The translations under genes and the position numbers were made by a program. Below, piece by piece: positions 1-5,984 of a stretch of DNA of 5,984 bases. The DNA is from CAZDHT01 sp964505325. GTDB lineage: Bacteria; Planctomycetota; PUPC01. The stretch lies in the NCBI GenBank assembly GCA_964505325.1, contig CAZDHT010000296.1, positions 1-5,984 on the forward strand, written 5' to 3'. The notes under the pieces are model-generated. The model had not been told where the DNA came from, searched no databases, and saw nothing but the letters and a program-made list of their open reading frames with translations. How positions within the stretch are numbered: position 1 is the stretch's first letter; each line of letters starts with the position of its first letter.

Positions 1-203
1 TCATATCTATCCTTGGCAATGTTCTCAGCAATGTTGACAGTCCGAGCCCTGGCTGCGGCATACGCCTGCAGAGGTATGCCAGGTGCCTCCTTCCGAGGTT
101 CCCCGGCCTCCACGCCATCAGTCCTCGTCATCACGGTCAGACAGAAGGCGCCAATTGCGACAAGTAGTAGAACTGCAAGACATGGTGGGCTCTTGAAAAG
201 CAT
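1..203 (-). CDS. Secreted or membrane-anchored protein, N-terminal part only
   Basis: An ATG at 203-201 opens a frame that runs off the left edge after 67 codons. It begins MLFKSPPCLAVLLLVAIGAF, with a lysine-containing n-region, a hydrophobic core of about 17 residues and then T-R-T-D-G-V-E-A, which fits signal peptidase I cleavage after V-E-A (near residue 33). The same segment could instead stay as an N-terminal anchor. The visible mature part starts GEPRKEAPGIPLQ and becomes a charged, probably helical stretch (ARARTVNIAENIAKDRY). No lipobox is seen, since Phe precedes the Cys. I chose this start because an AGGAG at 214-210 sits 6 bases upstream. In-frame ATGs at 224 and 278 lack a ribosome binding site, and the nearby ATG at 208 is in another frame and only one base from the AGGAG. 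Family and function are not recognisable from this fragment. The candidate promoter lies at 263-234. Confidence 0.75.
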   Translation of the reverse strand, partial: MLFKSPPCLAVLLLVAIGAFCLTVMTRTDGVEAGEPRKEAPGIPLQAYAAARARTVNIAENIAKDRY

Positions 204-209
204 TCCATT

Positions 210-214
210 CTCCT
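210..214 (-). promoter_or_regulatory. Ribosome binding site of the secreted-protein gene
   Basis: On the minus strand the sequence AAAGGAGAATGGA precedes the ATG at 203-201. The AGGAG core is a strong match to the anti-Shine-Dalgarno sequence with a 6-base spacer. It decides the start among several in-frame and out-of-frame ATG codons. Confidence 0.7.
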
Positions 215-233
215 TTCTATGCATCGAACCATG

Positions 234-263
234 TTTATACAGTCTGTATAATACCGCAAACAA
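234..263 (-). promoter_or_regulatory. Candidate sigma-70-type promoter for the secreted-protein gene
   Basis: On the minus strand TTGTTT (263-258) and TATAAA (239-234) are separated by 18 bases. This would place transcription start near 227, giving a leader of about 24 bases that contains the ribosome binding site. The stretch is much richer in A and T than the flanking genes. A second TATTAT at 253-248 is a weaker alternative -10. Both hexamers are covered by inverted repeats (235-251 and 255-274), which suggests repression. Housekeeping consensus is less certain outside Proteobacteria. Confidence 0.45.
235..251. promoter_or_regulatory. Perfect 17-base palindrome over the -10, possible operator
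   Basis: TTATACAG and CTGTATAA form two perfect 8-base arms around one central base. The site overlaps the candidate -10 hexamer, the usual place for a repressor operator. It contains TACA-N3-TGTA, loosely like operators of winged-helix repressors such as the BlaI/CopY type (TACA-N2-TGTA), but the spacer differs and no regulator gene is in the window, so the family is left open. Confidence 0.5.
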
Positions 264-274
264 CGCTGTTTGCG
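255..274. promoter_or_regulatory. Perfect inverted repeat over the -35, possible second operator
   Basis: CGCAAACA and TGTTTGCG are perfect 8-base arms around a 4-base centre (ACGC on the plus strand). It covers the candidate -35 hexamer. Its centre is about 21-22 bases from the centre of the neighbouring palindrome, close to two helical turns. It has no following T-run in either direction, so it is not a convincing terminator. Confidence 0.45.
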
Positions 275-401
275 CCATATAGGACAGCTGCAATTTCCTG
301 CCGAGAACGCCATCAAGTCACTGGCGGCCAAGAACTTCCGACCACCGCGGTGATTCAGCGCAACGTCCTGTATTGACCAGTATAAGACGACGCCCTCGGC
401 A

Positions 402-657
402 TCAAAGCGAGTCCACGGCGCTGCTAACCCCGGCGGGCCCACAATTCAGGACGTGCGCATAGACCATCGTTGTCGCAATGTCCTTGTGTTCCAGCAATTC
501 CTGCACGGTCCGGATATCGGAGCCGTCCTCCAGCAAATGCGTCGCAAACGAGTGGCGGAACAAACGTATGGCGTGTGGCCCGTTTTGCGGGCCGTGACCG
601 TGGAACGGCTTCTTTGACCGTTCACTGGATGATCGACTCGCGAACGTGGTGCCGACG
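402..657 (-). pseudogene. intI: Decayed C-terminal remnant of an integron-type tyrosine recombinase
   Basis: Two minus-strand frames together spell the last third of an IntI integrase. Frame A (657-562) reads RRHHVRESIIQ, a TGA stop at 624-622, then TVKEAVPRSRPAKRATRHTF. Frame B (560-402) continues FRHSFATHLLEDGSDIRTVQ, then ELLEHKDIATTMVYAHVLN, and ends GPAGVSSAVDSL followed by TGA. From family knowledge, RRHH, the H-T-[FL]-R-H-S-F-A-T box, D-I-R-T-V-Q-x-L-L-x-H, T-T-M-x-Y-x-H-V-L and a closing G-V-x-S-x-x-D-x-L are IntI features; the last two separate it from XerC/XerD. The catalytic Tyr codon is 461-459. The frame change is a 4-base insertion (about 558-564) between the His and Arg of the H-x-x-R box. 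The first two thirds, with the box I Arg, are missing. The usual Gly of L-L-G-H is Glu. It cannot make an active recombinase. No attI or attC core site was found nearby. Confidence 0.9.
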
Positions 658-696
658 ACAAGGACGCAGGGGTATTCACAATCCACAGGCGATGTT

Positions 697-3600
697 TCAT
701 GTGCCCTTCTCCTTGGGCGGTGGCGCAACCGTGGGGGCAGGTCGGCCCGCTTGCTTCAGGGCGTCCGCCGCCGCTTGGCGAACCTTGTCATCGGGGTCGC
801 GGGCCGCCTTTTCGAGAGCCGCGCGCACCAGCGCCGGCAGCGGCTGGAACTCGCCGGCAAGGCGGACGGCGTGCAGGCGCACGGCCACATTCGGGGCGGC
901 GATGAACCTGGCGAACCGGGCCTCCACGCCACCCGACGGCGAGTCGGTCCCGCCGCGCACCAGCGCGAAATAGGCCGATGCGCTCAGCAGCGGGTTCGCA
1001 TCGTGCGCCGCTTTCTCGAGCATCGTGCGCACACCCGCGGCGGCGACGCCGGGCTCGCCCATGCGGCCGAGGGCGACCGCCGCCTCGACGCGCGTGCTGA
1101 GCTCCTTGTCGCCCAGCAACGCCGCGACCTTCGTGGCCGCTTCGGTCACTCGCATCCGGCCGAGCCACCGCGCCGCGCTGCGCCGTACCGGCCAATAGTT
1201 GTCCCGGAGATTCGCGATGACCTCCGGCGCCGCCGACTTGGCCTCCTGGACGAGCAGCGCGTTCATCGCTTCAATCCGCGCCGACCAGTAGTTCGAGCGC
1301 AATGCCCGCCTCAGGCCCGGCACGGCGTCCGGCGATTTCAGCTTCAACCGCGCCAGCGAACGGGCGGCGGCTTCCACGACCTCGGCATCCTTGTCGTCCA
1401 GGTACTGGACGAGAAACGGAACGGCCGGCGCGCCCGCCTTGCCCAAATCGCCGACCGCGTTGATGGCGTCACGCACCCCTTCGCGCGACCCGCTCTTCAG
1501 CTCCTGCAGCAGCGCGGGCAGGTGCCTGTAGTAGAGGTCCAGGCCACGAAGCGTGTTCCGCGCGCCCCGCTGCATCGAAATGTCTGGACTGCCGAGCGCC
1601 TGGACGAGTTCCTTCTCGGCGGCGCGTGCGGCGGAACGTATGTAGCCCAGCGCCCGCGCCGCCGACGGGGCGACGCCCGGCGCGCGGTCGCTGAGCGCCT
1701 TGGCCAGCGCCGGCACCGCCGGTGCGGCTTGGCTGCCCAGGTCGCCGATGGCCCACGCCGCCGCCGCGCGGACCGTCGCGTCTTCGTCGTCGAGTGCGGC
1801 AATCAACACCGGCAGCGCTTCCTTGGTCAGACCGATCCCGCTCGCGGCCCGGATCGCTCGGGCCCGCACGGCGCCCTTGCCGTCTCGGACGAGCCGCAAC
1901 ACACGCCTGGCCAGGCCGGGATGTTTCCGCACCGACTCCAACGCCCCCACGGTCGTCGTCCCGCCGGGGTAGTAGCCGTGCAGCGCCGACTGCGCCAGGC
2001 CGGCGGCCAACTCGTCTTTGCCCGCAAGAGCCGAGACCAGCGCGTCCACGTGGCCGGCGACGGGCTCCCCGAGGTGGATGAGCGCCAGGCGCGCCGCGGT
2101 ACTCACCGCCGCGCTCTTGTCGTCCACCGCCCGACGCACCGCCGGCTTCGCCTCTCCGCTGCCGGTCGCTCCGAGGCCGAGGACGGCGAGGCACCGCACG
2201 AACTCATCCTTGCCCCCCGCCAGCTCGGCCAACGGCCCCACGGCCTGCTTGCCGACCGCCCCAGCGGTCACGGCCAACTGCGGCGCCTCGCCGAAACCGC
2301 CGTAGTGGTACGCCTTGGCGCGCTTCTGGCGGCGCAGCAGGGCGATGAGCGTCGGCAGGGCCGGGGCGCCGTCCGCGCCGAGCGCCCGTAGGGCGCGAAT
2401 CGCTTCGTGTCGGTGAAGGCCCGGCCGGCGGAGTGCTTCCGCTAGCGGCTTGGCCGCGGCCGGCCCGAGTCTCACGAACAGCTTGAAGGCGTCCTGAGTC
2501 ACAAGATGACCGCCTCCGGACGGCCCACTCGTCACGGCGAGCGCCCGCACGAGGTCGGGCGCGATGTCGTCGGGGAGCTTCTTCAGAGAGAGCAGCGCCT
2601 CGGCCCCGGCCAGGGCAGCGTGCGAATACGAGGCGGCGGCCATGTTGCGTGCGATGGGAGCGGCGTCGGCCGCTTCGAGCGCTCCGAGACGGTGAAGGGT
2701 CAGGTAGCCCGCCAGGCGCACGTCGGCGGGGTCCTCGCCCACGAAGCGCAGTCCGTCGCGCTCTTTCTTCGGAGTGTCCTGGACGCGCGCGATGAATCGC
2801 CGGACGGCGGGCGCGGCCCGGCGCGCCGCGGGCCCGATCCGGTCGAGCGCGCGAAGCACGACCACTCCCGACGATTGCTTCTCGGAATTCAGCAGCGTGA
2901 CCAGCGCCGGCGTCGCCGCTGCCGCGGACGGGCCGGTCTTGCCCAACATCTCCACCACCGCCCAGCGCAGACCGTTCACGTCCTTCTCGACCATCCGCGC
3001 CGCCCAGGCGATGGCCGTGTCGGTTCCGGGCCCGGCGGCGCCCTTCAGCAGGGCGTGCATGAAACGCGGGATGTTGAGCGGGCCGTCGCCCGTCGTCGTC
3101 TCACACGCCCGCATCAGCGCCGGGAGCGCACCGAACGCCGCCGTCTTGGTCAGCGGTGTGCCGGTCTCGCGGACCTCCCGCTCCGCCAGGAACTGGAGTC
3201 TGCGAGCCGCGTCTATCTGCTGGCGGACGCTGCCCACTCGCAGAAGAGCGACCTGCCGGGCGACCTCCGCGGCAAATGGCCCCTTCCGCGCGCCGCCCGC
3301 GGCCGGCGGGGCGATCTTCTTGATTGCCTCGGCGGCAGCGGCGCGGACGGCTGGGTCCTTGTCTTGCAGGGCCGCGCGAAGCGCGGGCAGCGCGGCGGCT
3401 GCGCCGGGGCCGATGGCGCCGAGCGCCTTGGCCGCGGCGCTCCGGTTGGACCGGTCCTTGTCGGTCTTGAACATCTCGATCAACGCGGGAACAACGGGCT
3501 TGGCCTTCGGGCCGAGCTTGGCGGTGGCCTCGGCCGCATACTGGCGGGCGGTCTCGTTGCGGTCCTTGACCACCTTGATCAGGGCGAGCGGTACCTCCTT

Positions 3601-5984
3601 CGCCTCGGGTGCCACGCTGACCAGGGCCGAGGCGGCGTGCCAGCGCACGACCGCGTGCTTGTCGTCCAGGGCCTTGATCAGCGCGGACAAGGCACTCCCG
3701 GCGCGTGGGCCGATGGCACCGAACGCGTCCGCCGCGTCGGAGCGCACGCGGCCCGATGGATCGCTGCCCAGCGCCTGGATCAGGGCGGGGATGACCTCTT
3801 TGCTCACCGGGCCGATCCGGCCCAGGGCCTCCGCGGACCGGGCTCTGAGGTATTCGTCGGAGGTCTTCTGATCCGCCAACAGCGCCAGTAGCGCGGGCGC
3901 GGCGTCCTTTGCCGCGAGCCCGATCAAGCCCAGGATGTCGGCTGCCTCATGGCGCAGGTTGCTGTCCGCCCGCTCATCCTGCACCAGCCTGATCAGATGT
4001 GACACGGCCGGTGCACCAAACTTGACCAGCACGCCGCGTACGCCGCTGGGTCTGGCAAAATGCAGTCGGCTTCCGGGCTCGCGGTTGCGCCCCGGGCTGC
4101 GCAGCACCTCGATCATCGCCGCCACGACCTTGCTGTTGACCGGGCCGATCGCGCCGAGGGCGCTGACCAGGCCCCTCCGCTCATGGCCGACGGCGCTCTT
4201 GAGGTCATCCAGGAGCGCGGGAACGGCAGCTTTCGCCACGCCGCCGATGCGCGTGACGACCCGGGCCGCGGCAATCCGCGTCGCCCTGTCCTTGTCCTTC
4301 AGAGCGTCAACAACATGGGGGACGGCGTCCGGTCCGATCTTCAGGATCGCATCGCTCGCTGCTTTGCCCGCCCGACCGGGCTTGCCTCGGATCACGGCGA
4401 TGAGCGCGGGCGTGGCCGACTTGGCGCCCGGGCCCAGCCGGCCCAACGTCCGGGCGGCTCCAAGGCGCACGCGCTCGTCGGCATCTTTAAGCGCCGCGAC
4501 AAGCCGCGGCATTGACAGGGCCGCCGGCTTGCCGATCTGCTCCAACGCCTTCTCTGCCGCGGCCCGCACGTCGCTGTCTTCGTCCTTCAGCGCCAGCACC
4601 AGATCGGGAATCGCCGGCTGGGCCGCCTCGCCAATTGCCGCCAGTGTCTTCGGAACCTGTCGGCGGACGCGCGGGTTCTTGTGACCCAGGGCGCGGATCA
4701 ACTCGGGCACGGCAGACCTGGCTCGCGGCCCCTCTTGCTCCAGAAGCCAGAGCACCAGGCTCAGCGTGTTGACGTCATGCCCTTTGAGTTCAGCGACGAG
4801 TTGCGCTACCGCTCCCGGCGCAATCGCATGCAACGCCTTGAGGGCCGCTGACCGCACGTGACCGGACTTGTCCTTCTGAGCCTGGATCAAGGCTGGCACC
4901 GCTTCAGCCGCCTTGGGGCCCAACGCTCCCAGGCGCTCTGCCGCCGCCTGGCGTTCGCGCCACCGGGCAGACTTCAACAGCTCGATCTGCCGCTTCAGTT
5001 CCGCCCCGCCGGCCGGCGTCTTGATCGGCTTGGGCAGGACGGGGGCCGGCACGAGCGCCAGCATGGCGGCGCTCAGGTGCCGGGAGACCTGGCGGGCGTT
5101 CTCCTCGCTCATCGACGATCCGAAATACACCGCGACATTGCTCCAAGCGAACAGGCCCGGGCCCAGACAGACGTCCCCCGCGTTGCGGTCGCCGAGCACG
5201 TGCCTCTTGGCCAACGCGAGCAAGTATTCCGTGGGGGCGGCGCCTGACAGTGCTCTGTCCAAGACCCACCGGCGGGCCGCGTCGGCTGTTGGAAAGACCT
5301 GGATGATCGCGCCCACCTCTTTGACGCCCGCTATCTTCAGCACTTCCGGCTGAGCCCCGAAGATCGCCTGGACCGACCCGTCCTTCGCAACACTCGGAGA
5401 GCCGGACAACGTCCACCCGCTGCCCAACGCGCCTTTCTTGTTGAGCGCGGCCGCCGACACAAGGCTGCGGGCGGGAATGCTCGCATAGCGAGTCTGCATT
5501 GCCTTCCTGAACTCGGCGTGTGTCTTTGCAGCGACGATCATGGGCCGCCAGGGCTCGACGGCTCGGACAGCCTTTATCCGTCCGGCCAGCATGTCGAGCC
5601 ACTCAAGGGACAGCTTCCACTTGCGCGCGGCTTTCGGCTCTGCCCGATCATGGTCGGCGGTGTGCTGCTTGATGGCGGCAGTGACCACCGCCCGGGCGCC
5701 GGGCGGGAAGCGCCAATGGGCGGCGAGGGGACGCGCGGCAAAGAGAACGCGCTCGGGGTCGGCCGAACTCAGGGCGCCGAGAAGGGCCGAACTGACGGCG
5801 GGCATTTCGAACTGCCGGGCCAGGTAGGCAGCAAATGGCTCGCCCGCCAGGGCCCGCTTGACGATGTCGGCCTCCGCCGCCTTGCGAGCCTTCGCGTCGT
5901 CGACCACCGTGAACGAGGCGGTCACGGCGGTCCGCGCACTCGGCCAGTACTTGCTCCCCCGGCTGAGGACCTGCACCCGGTACG
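697..5984 (-). CDS. Giant HEAT-repeat protein, 5' end cut by the window edge
   Basis: The frame stays open to the right edge (…Y-R-V-Q-V-L-S-R-G), so the GTG at 5976-5974 is probably an internal valine and the true start lies outside. Residue numbers here count from that GTG; the stop is TGA at 699-697. Residues 1-320 are not HEAT. From 326 to about 1746 the protein is almost wholly alpha-helical repeats with the pattern V-P-A-L-I-x-A-L-K-D-x-D-x-x-V-R-x-x-A-A-x-A-L-G-x-I-G-P, the HEAT / PBS-lyase-HEAT signature. The tail ends in a proline- and lysine-rich stretch (APTVAPPPKEKGT). HEAT solenoids are protein-binding scaffolds; no catalytic motif is visible in the repeats, so the partner and process are unknown. 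Signal peptide or membrane segments cannot be judged because the N-terminus is missing. Style suggests Planctomycetes (inference). No terminator is evident after the stop; an integrase remnant begins about 40 bases downstream. Coding is certain; function is not. Confidence 0.93.
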   Translation of the reverse strand, partial: YRVQVLSRGSKYWPSARTAVTASFTVVDDAKARKAAEADIVKRALAGEPFAAYLARQFEMPAVSSALLGALSSADPERVLFAARPLAAHWRFPPGARAVVTAAIKQHTADHDRAEPKAARKWKLSLEWLDMLAGRIKAVRAVEPWRPMIVAAKTHAEFRKAMQTRYASIPARSLVSAAALNKKGALGSGWTLSGSPSVAKDGSVQAIFGAQPEVLKIAGVKEVGAIIQVFPTADAARRWVLDRALSGAAPTEYLLALAKRHVLGDRNAGDVCLGPGLFAWSNVAVYFGSSMSEENARQVSRHLSAAMLALVPAPVLPKPIKTPAGGAELKRQIELLKSARWRERQAAAERLGALGPKAAEAVPALIQAQKDKSGHVRSAALKALHAIAPGAVAQLVAELKGHDVNTLSLVLWLLEQEGPRARSAVPELIRALGHKNPRVRRQVPKTLAAIGEAAQPAIPDLVLALKDEDSDVRAAAEKALEQIGKPAALSMPRLVAALKDADERVRLGAARTLGRLGPGAKSATPALIAVIRGKPGRAGKAASDAILKIGPDAVPHVVDALKDKDRATRIAAARVVTRIGGVAKAAVPALLDDLKSAVGHERRGLVSALGAIGPVNSKVVAAMIEVLRSPGRNREPGSRLHFARPSGVRGVLVKFGAPAVSHLIRLVQDERADSNLRHEAADILGLIGLAAKDAAPALLALLADQKTSDEYLRARSAEALGRIGPVSKEVIPALIQALGSDPSGRVRSDAADAFGAIGPRAGSALSALIKALDDKHAVVRWHAASALVSVAPEAKEVPLALIKVVKDRNETARQYAAEATAKLGPKAKPVVPALIEMFKTDKDRSNRSAAAKALGAIGPGAAAALPALRAALQDKDPAVRAAAAEAIKKIAPPAAGGARKGPFAAEVARQVALLRVGSVRQQIDAARRLQFLAEREVRETGTPLTKTAAFGALPALMRACETTTGDGPLNIPRFMHALLKGAAGPGTDTAIAWAARMVEKDVNGLRWAVVEMLGKTGPSAAAATPALVTLLNSEKQSSGVVVLRALDRIGPAARRAAPAVRRFIARVQDTPKKERDGLRFVGEDPADVRLAGYLTLHRLGALEAADAAPIARNMAAASYSHAALAGAEALLSLKKLPDDIAPDLVRALAVTSGPSGGGHLVTQDAFKLFVRLGPAAAKPLAEALRRPGLHRHEAIRALRALGADGAPALPTLIALLRRQKRAKAYHYGGFGEAPQLAVTAGAVGKQAVGPLAELAGGKDEFVRCLAVLGLGATGSGEAKPAVRRAVDDKSAAVSTAARLALIHLGEPVAGHVDALVSALAGKDELAAGLAQSALHGYYPGGTTTVGALESVRKHPGLARRVLRLVRDGKGAVRARAIRAASGIGLTKEALPVLIAALDDEDATVRAAAAWAIGDLGSQAAPAVPALAKALSDRAPGVAPSAARALGYIRSAARAAEKELVQALGSPDISMQRGARNTLRGLDLYYRHLPALLQELKSGSREGVRDAINAVGDLGKAGAPAVPFLVQYLDDKDAEVVEAAARSLARLKLKSPDAVPGLRRALRSNYWSARIEAMNALLVQEAKSAAPEVIANLRDNYWPVRRSAARWLGRMRVTEAATKVAALLGDKELSTRVEAAVALGRMGEPGVAAAGVRTMLEKAAHDANPLLSASAYFALVRGGTDSPSGGVEARFARFIAAPNVAVRLHAVRLAGEFQPLPALVRAALEKAARDPDDKVRQAAADALKQAGRPAPTVAPPPKEKGT
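739..3282 (-). repeat. HEAT module 2 (diverged, loop-interrupted array)
   Basis: Residues about 899-1746. It opens with EVARQVALLRVGSVRQQ (from residue 904), similar to the cap of module 1. Recognisable helix B starts lie near 952, 1023, 1056, 1140, 1208, 1278, 1312, 1389, 1422, 1487, 1519, 1553, 1584 and 1714, with weaker units between them. Spacing is less regular than in module 1, and several units carry loops: a Thr/Gly-rich one after 958, one at 1066-1085 with K-K-E-R-D-G, a Gly/Ser stretch at 1150-1158, and one at 1214-1230 with K-A-Y-H-Y-G-G-F-G-E. The best-preserved part is 1385-1550. The final unit (PDDKVRQAAADALKQAG) is canonical and is followed by a short Pro/Lys tail. Confidence 0.8.
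3298..5001 (-). repeat. HEAT module 1 (about 16 units, period near 33 residues)
   Basis: Residues 326-893. Taking the P-A-L-I-type helix B start as the register mark, units fall near residues 361, 391, 424, 457, 490, 523, 553, 586, 618, 659, 694, 730, 764, 797, 830 and 864. Most spacings are 30-36 residues. One wider step near 620-660 contains an inserted loop rich in Arg, Gly and Pro (RSPGRNREPGSRLHF). Between the helices the turn is typically K-D-x-D or similar, followed by V-R. The module opens with ELKRQIELLKSARWRERQ, which looks like a helical cap, and ends in a G-G-A-R-K-G linker before module 2. Confidence 0.85.
5017..5984 (-). other. N-terminal non-HEAT region of the giant protein
   Basis: This covers about the first 320 visible residues. 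The first 27 (YRVQVLSRGSKYW… to TVVDD) look beta-rich and may be the end of a domain that begins outside the window. Residues 28-170 are mainly helical, with charged and alanine-rich stretches. Residues 183-310 look like a compact alpha/beta domain: a G-S-G-W-T-L-S-G opening, hydrophobic strands (VGAIIQVF, residues 221-228), a helix with A-A-R-R-W-V-L-D-R-A, then G-D-V-C-L-G-P-G and a strand pair W-S-N-V-A-V-Y-F-G before a closing helix. A proline-rich linker (VPAPVLPKPIKTPAGG, about 309-324) joins it to the repeats. I do not recognise a named family. The strand-helix-strand order resembles small periplasmic or lipoprotein-type domains found in proteins of unknown function, which is only an impression. 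Confidence 0.55.

Noticed and set aside
13..282. Plus-strand frame of 89 codons
   Set aside because: It is the antisense of the signal-peptide gene and its promoter. No ribosome binding site and no protein-like pattern.
343..352. Perfect 10-base palindrome CACCGCGGTG, considered as a terminator or site
   Set aside because: No loop, no T-run, and a 10-base palindrome in GC-rich DNA is common. Nothing ties it to the flanking genes.
137..442. Minus-strand frame of 101 codons overlapping the integrase end and the secreted-protein start
   Set aside because: It runs through the promoter region and overlaps two better supported features in other frames. No ribosome binding site or recognisable motif.
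402..700. attI or attC integron recombination sites near the integrase remnant
   Set aside because: A GTTAGC-like string at about 422-428 does not fit the GTTRRRY core and lies inside the coding remnant. No paired core sites with the expected stem arrangement were seen.
402..728. A single small intact gene of 108 codons ending in the recombinase motif
   Set aside because: Its first half is not integrase-like and overlaps the HEAT gene tail. True integrase similarity upstream of 562 is in another frame, so this is a frameshifted remnant rather than an intact small protein.
646..2391. Plus-strand open frame of 581 codons opposite the HEAT gene
   Set aside because: Arg/Gly/His-rich composition without domain pattern, and it lies antisense to a frame with clear HEAT periodicity. 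Long antisense frames are expected opposite GC-rich codons.
2506..3891. Plus-strand open frame of 461 codons (and an overlapping one at 2774-3871)
   Set aside because: Same reason: the minus strand carries clear HEAT units throughout, and the plus-strand translations are low-complexity Arg/Ala/Gly shadows that inherit the repeat period.
697..5984. A multi-gene defence or novel enzyme system in the large coding region
   Set aside because: It is one continuous frame made of helical repeats. No nuclease, ATPase, kinase or other catalytic motif is visible, so there is no support for such a system.

Overview
The window is a GC-rich bacterial segment in which all supportable genes lie on the minus strand. 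It is dominated by one very large gene for a HEAT-repeat protein, which enters from the right edge and ends at 697. The low-complexity, regularly spaced repeats of the type P-A-L-I-x-A-L-K-D-x-D-x-x-V-R and the signal-peptide gene beside it are typical of large-genome Planctomycetes and similar environmental bacteria. That assignment is an inference from style, not from a marker gene.

Reading in the direction of transcription (right to left): (1) 5984-697, at least 1,761 codons of a HEAT-repeat protein whose start lies outside the window. It has a non-HEAT N-terminal region of about 320 residues, then two HEAT modules. The first has about 16 fairly regular units of about 33 residues. The second is longer, more diverged and interrupted by loops. 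Both modules open with a similar 25-residue helical segment. (2) About 657-402, the C-terminal third of an integron-type tyrosine recombinase (IntI). It is a decayed remnant: the N-terminal part is absent, a TGA interrupts it, and a 4-base insertion sits exactly in the H-x-x-R catalytic box. (3) 401-204, an AT-richer intergenic region with a plausible sigma-70-type promoter overlapped by two neighbouring perfect inverted repeats. (4) 203-1, the start of a gene for a small-headed secreted or membrane-anchored protein with a strong ribosome binding site and signal peptide, cut off by the left edge.

These genes do not form an obvious pathway. The HEAT protein is probably a scaffold or protein-binding surface of unknown partner. 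The integrase remnant marks an old integron or a rearrangement point between the HEAT gene and the separately promoted secreted-protein gene. The many long plus-strand open frames opposite the HEAT gene are shadows produced by its GC-rich codon usage. I see no RNA gene, CRISPR array, intact mobile element or defence system. The most worthwhile items are the integrase remnant and the double-palindrome promoter.
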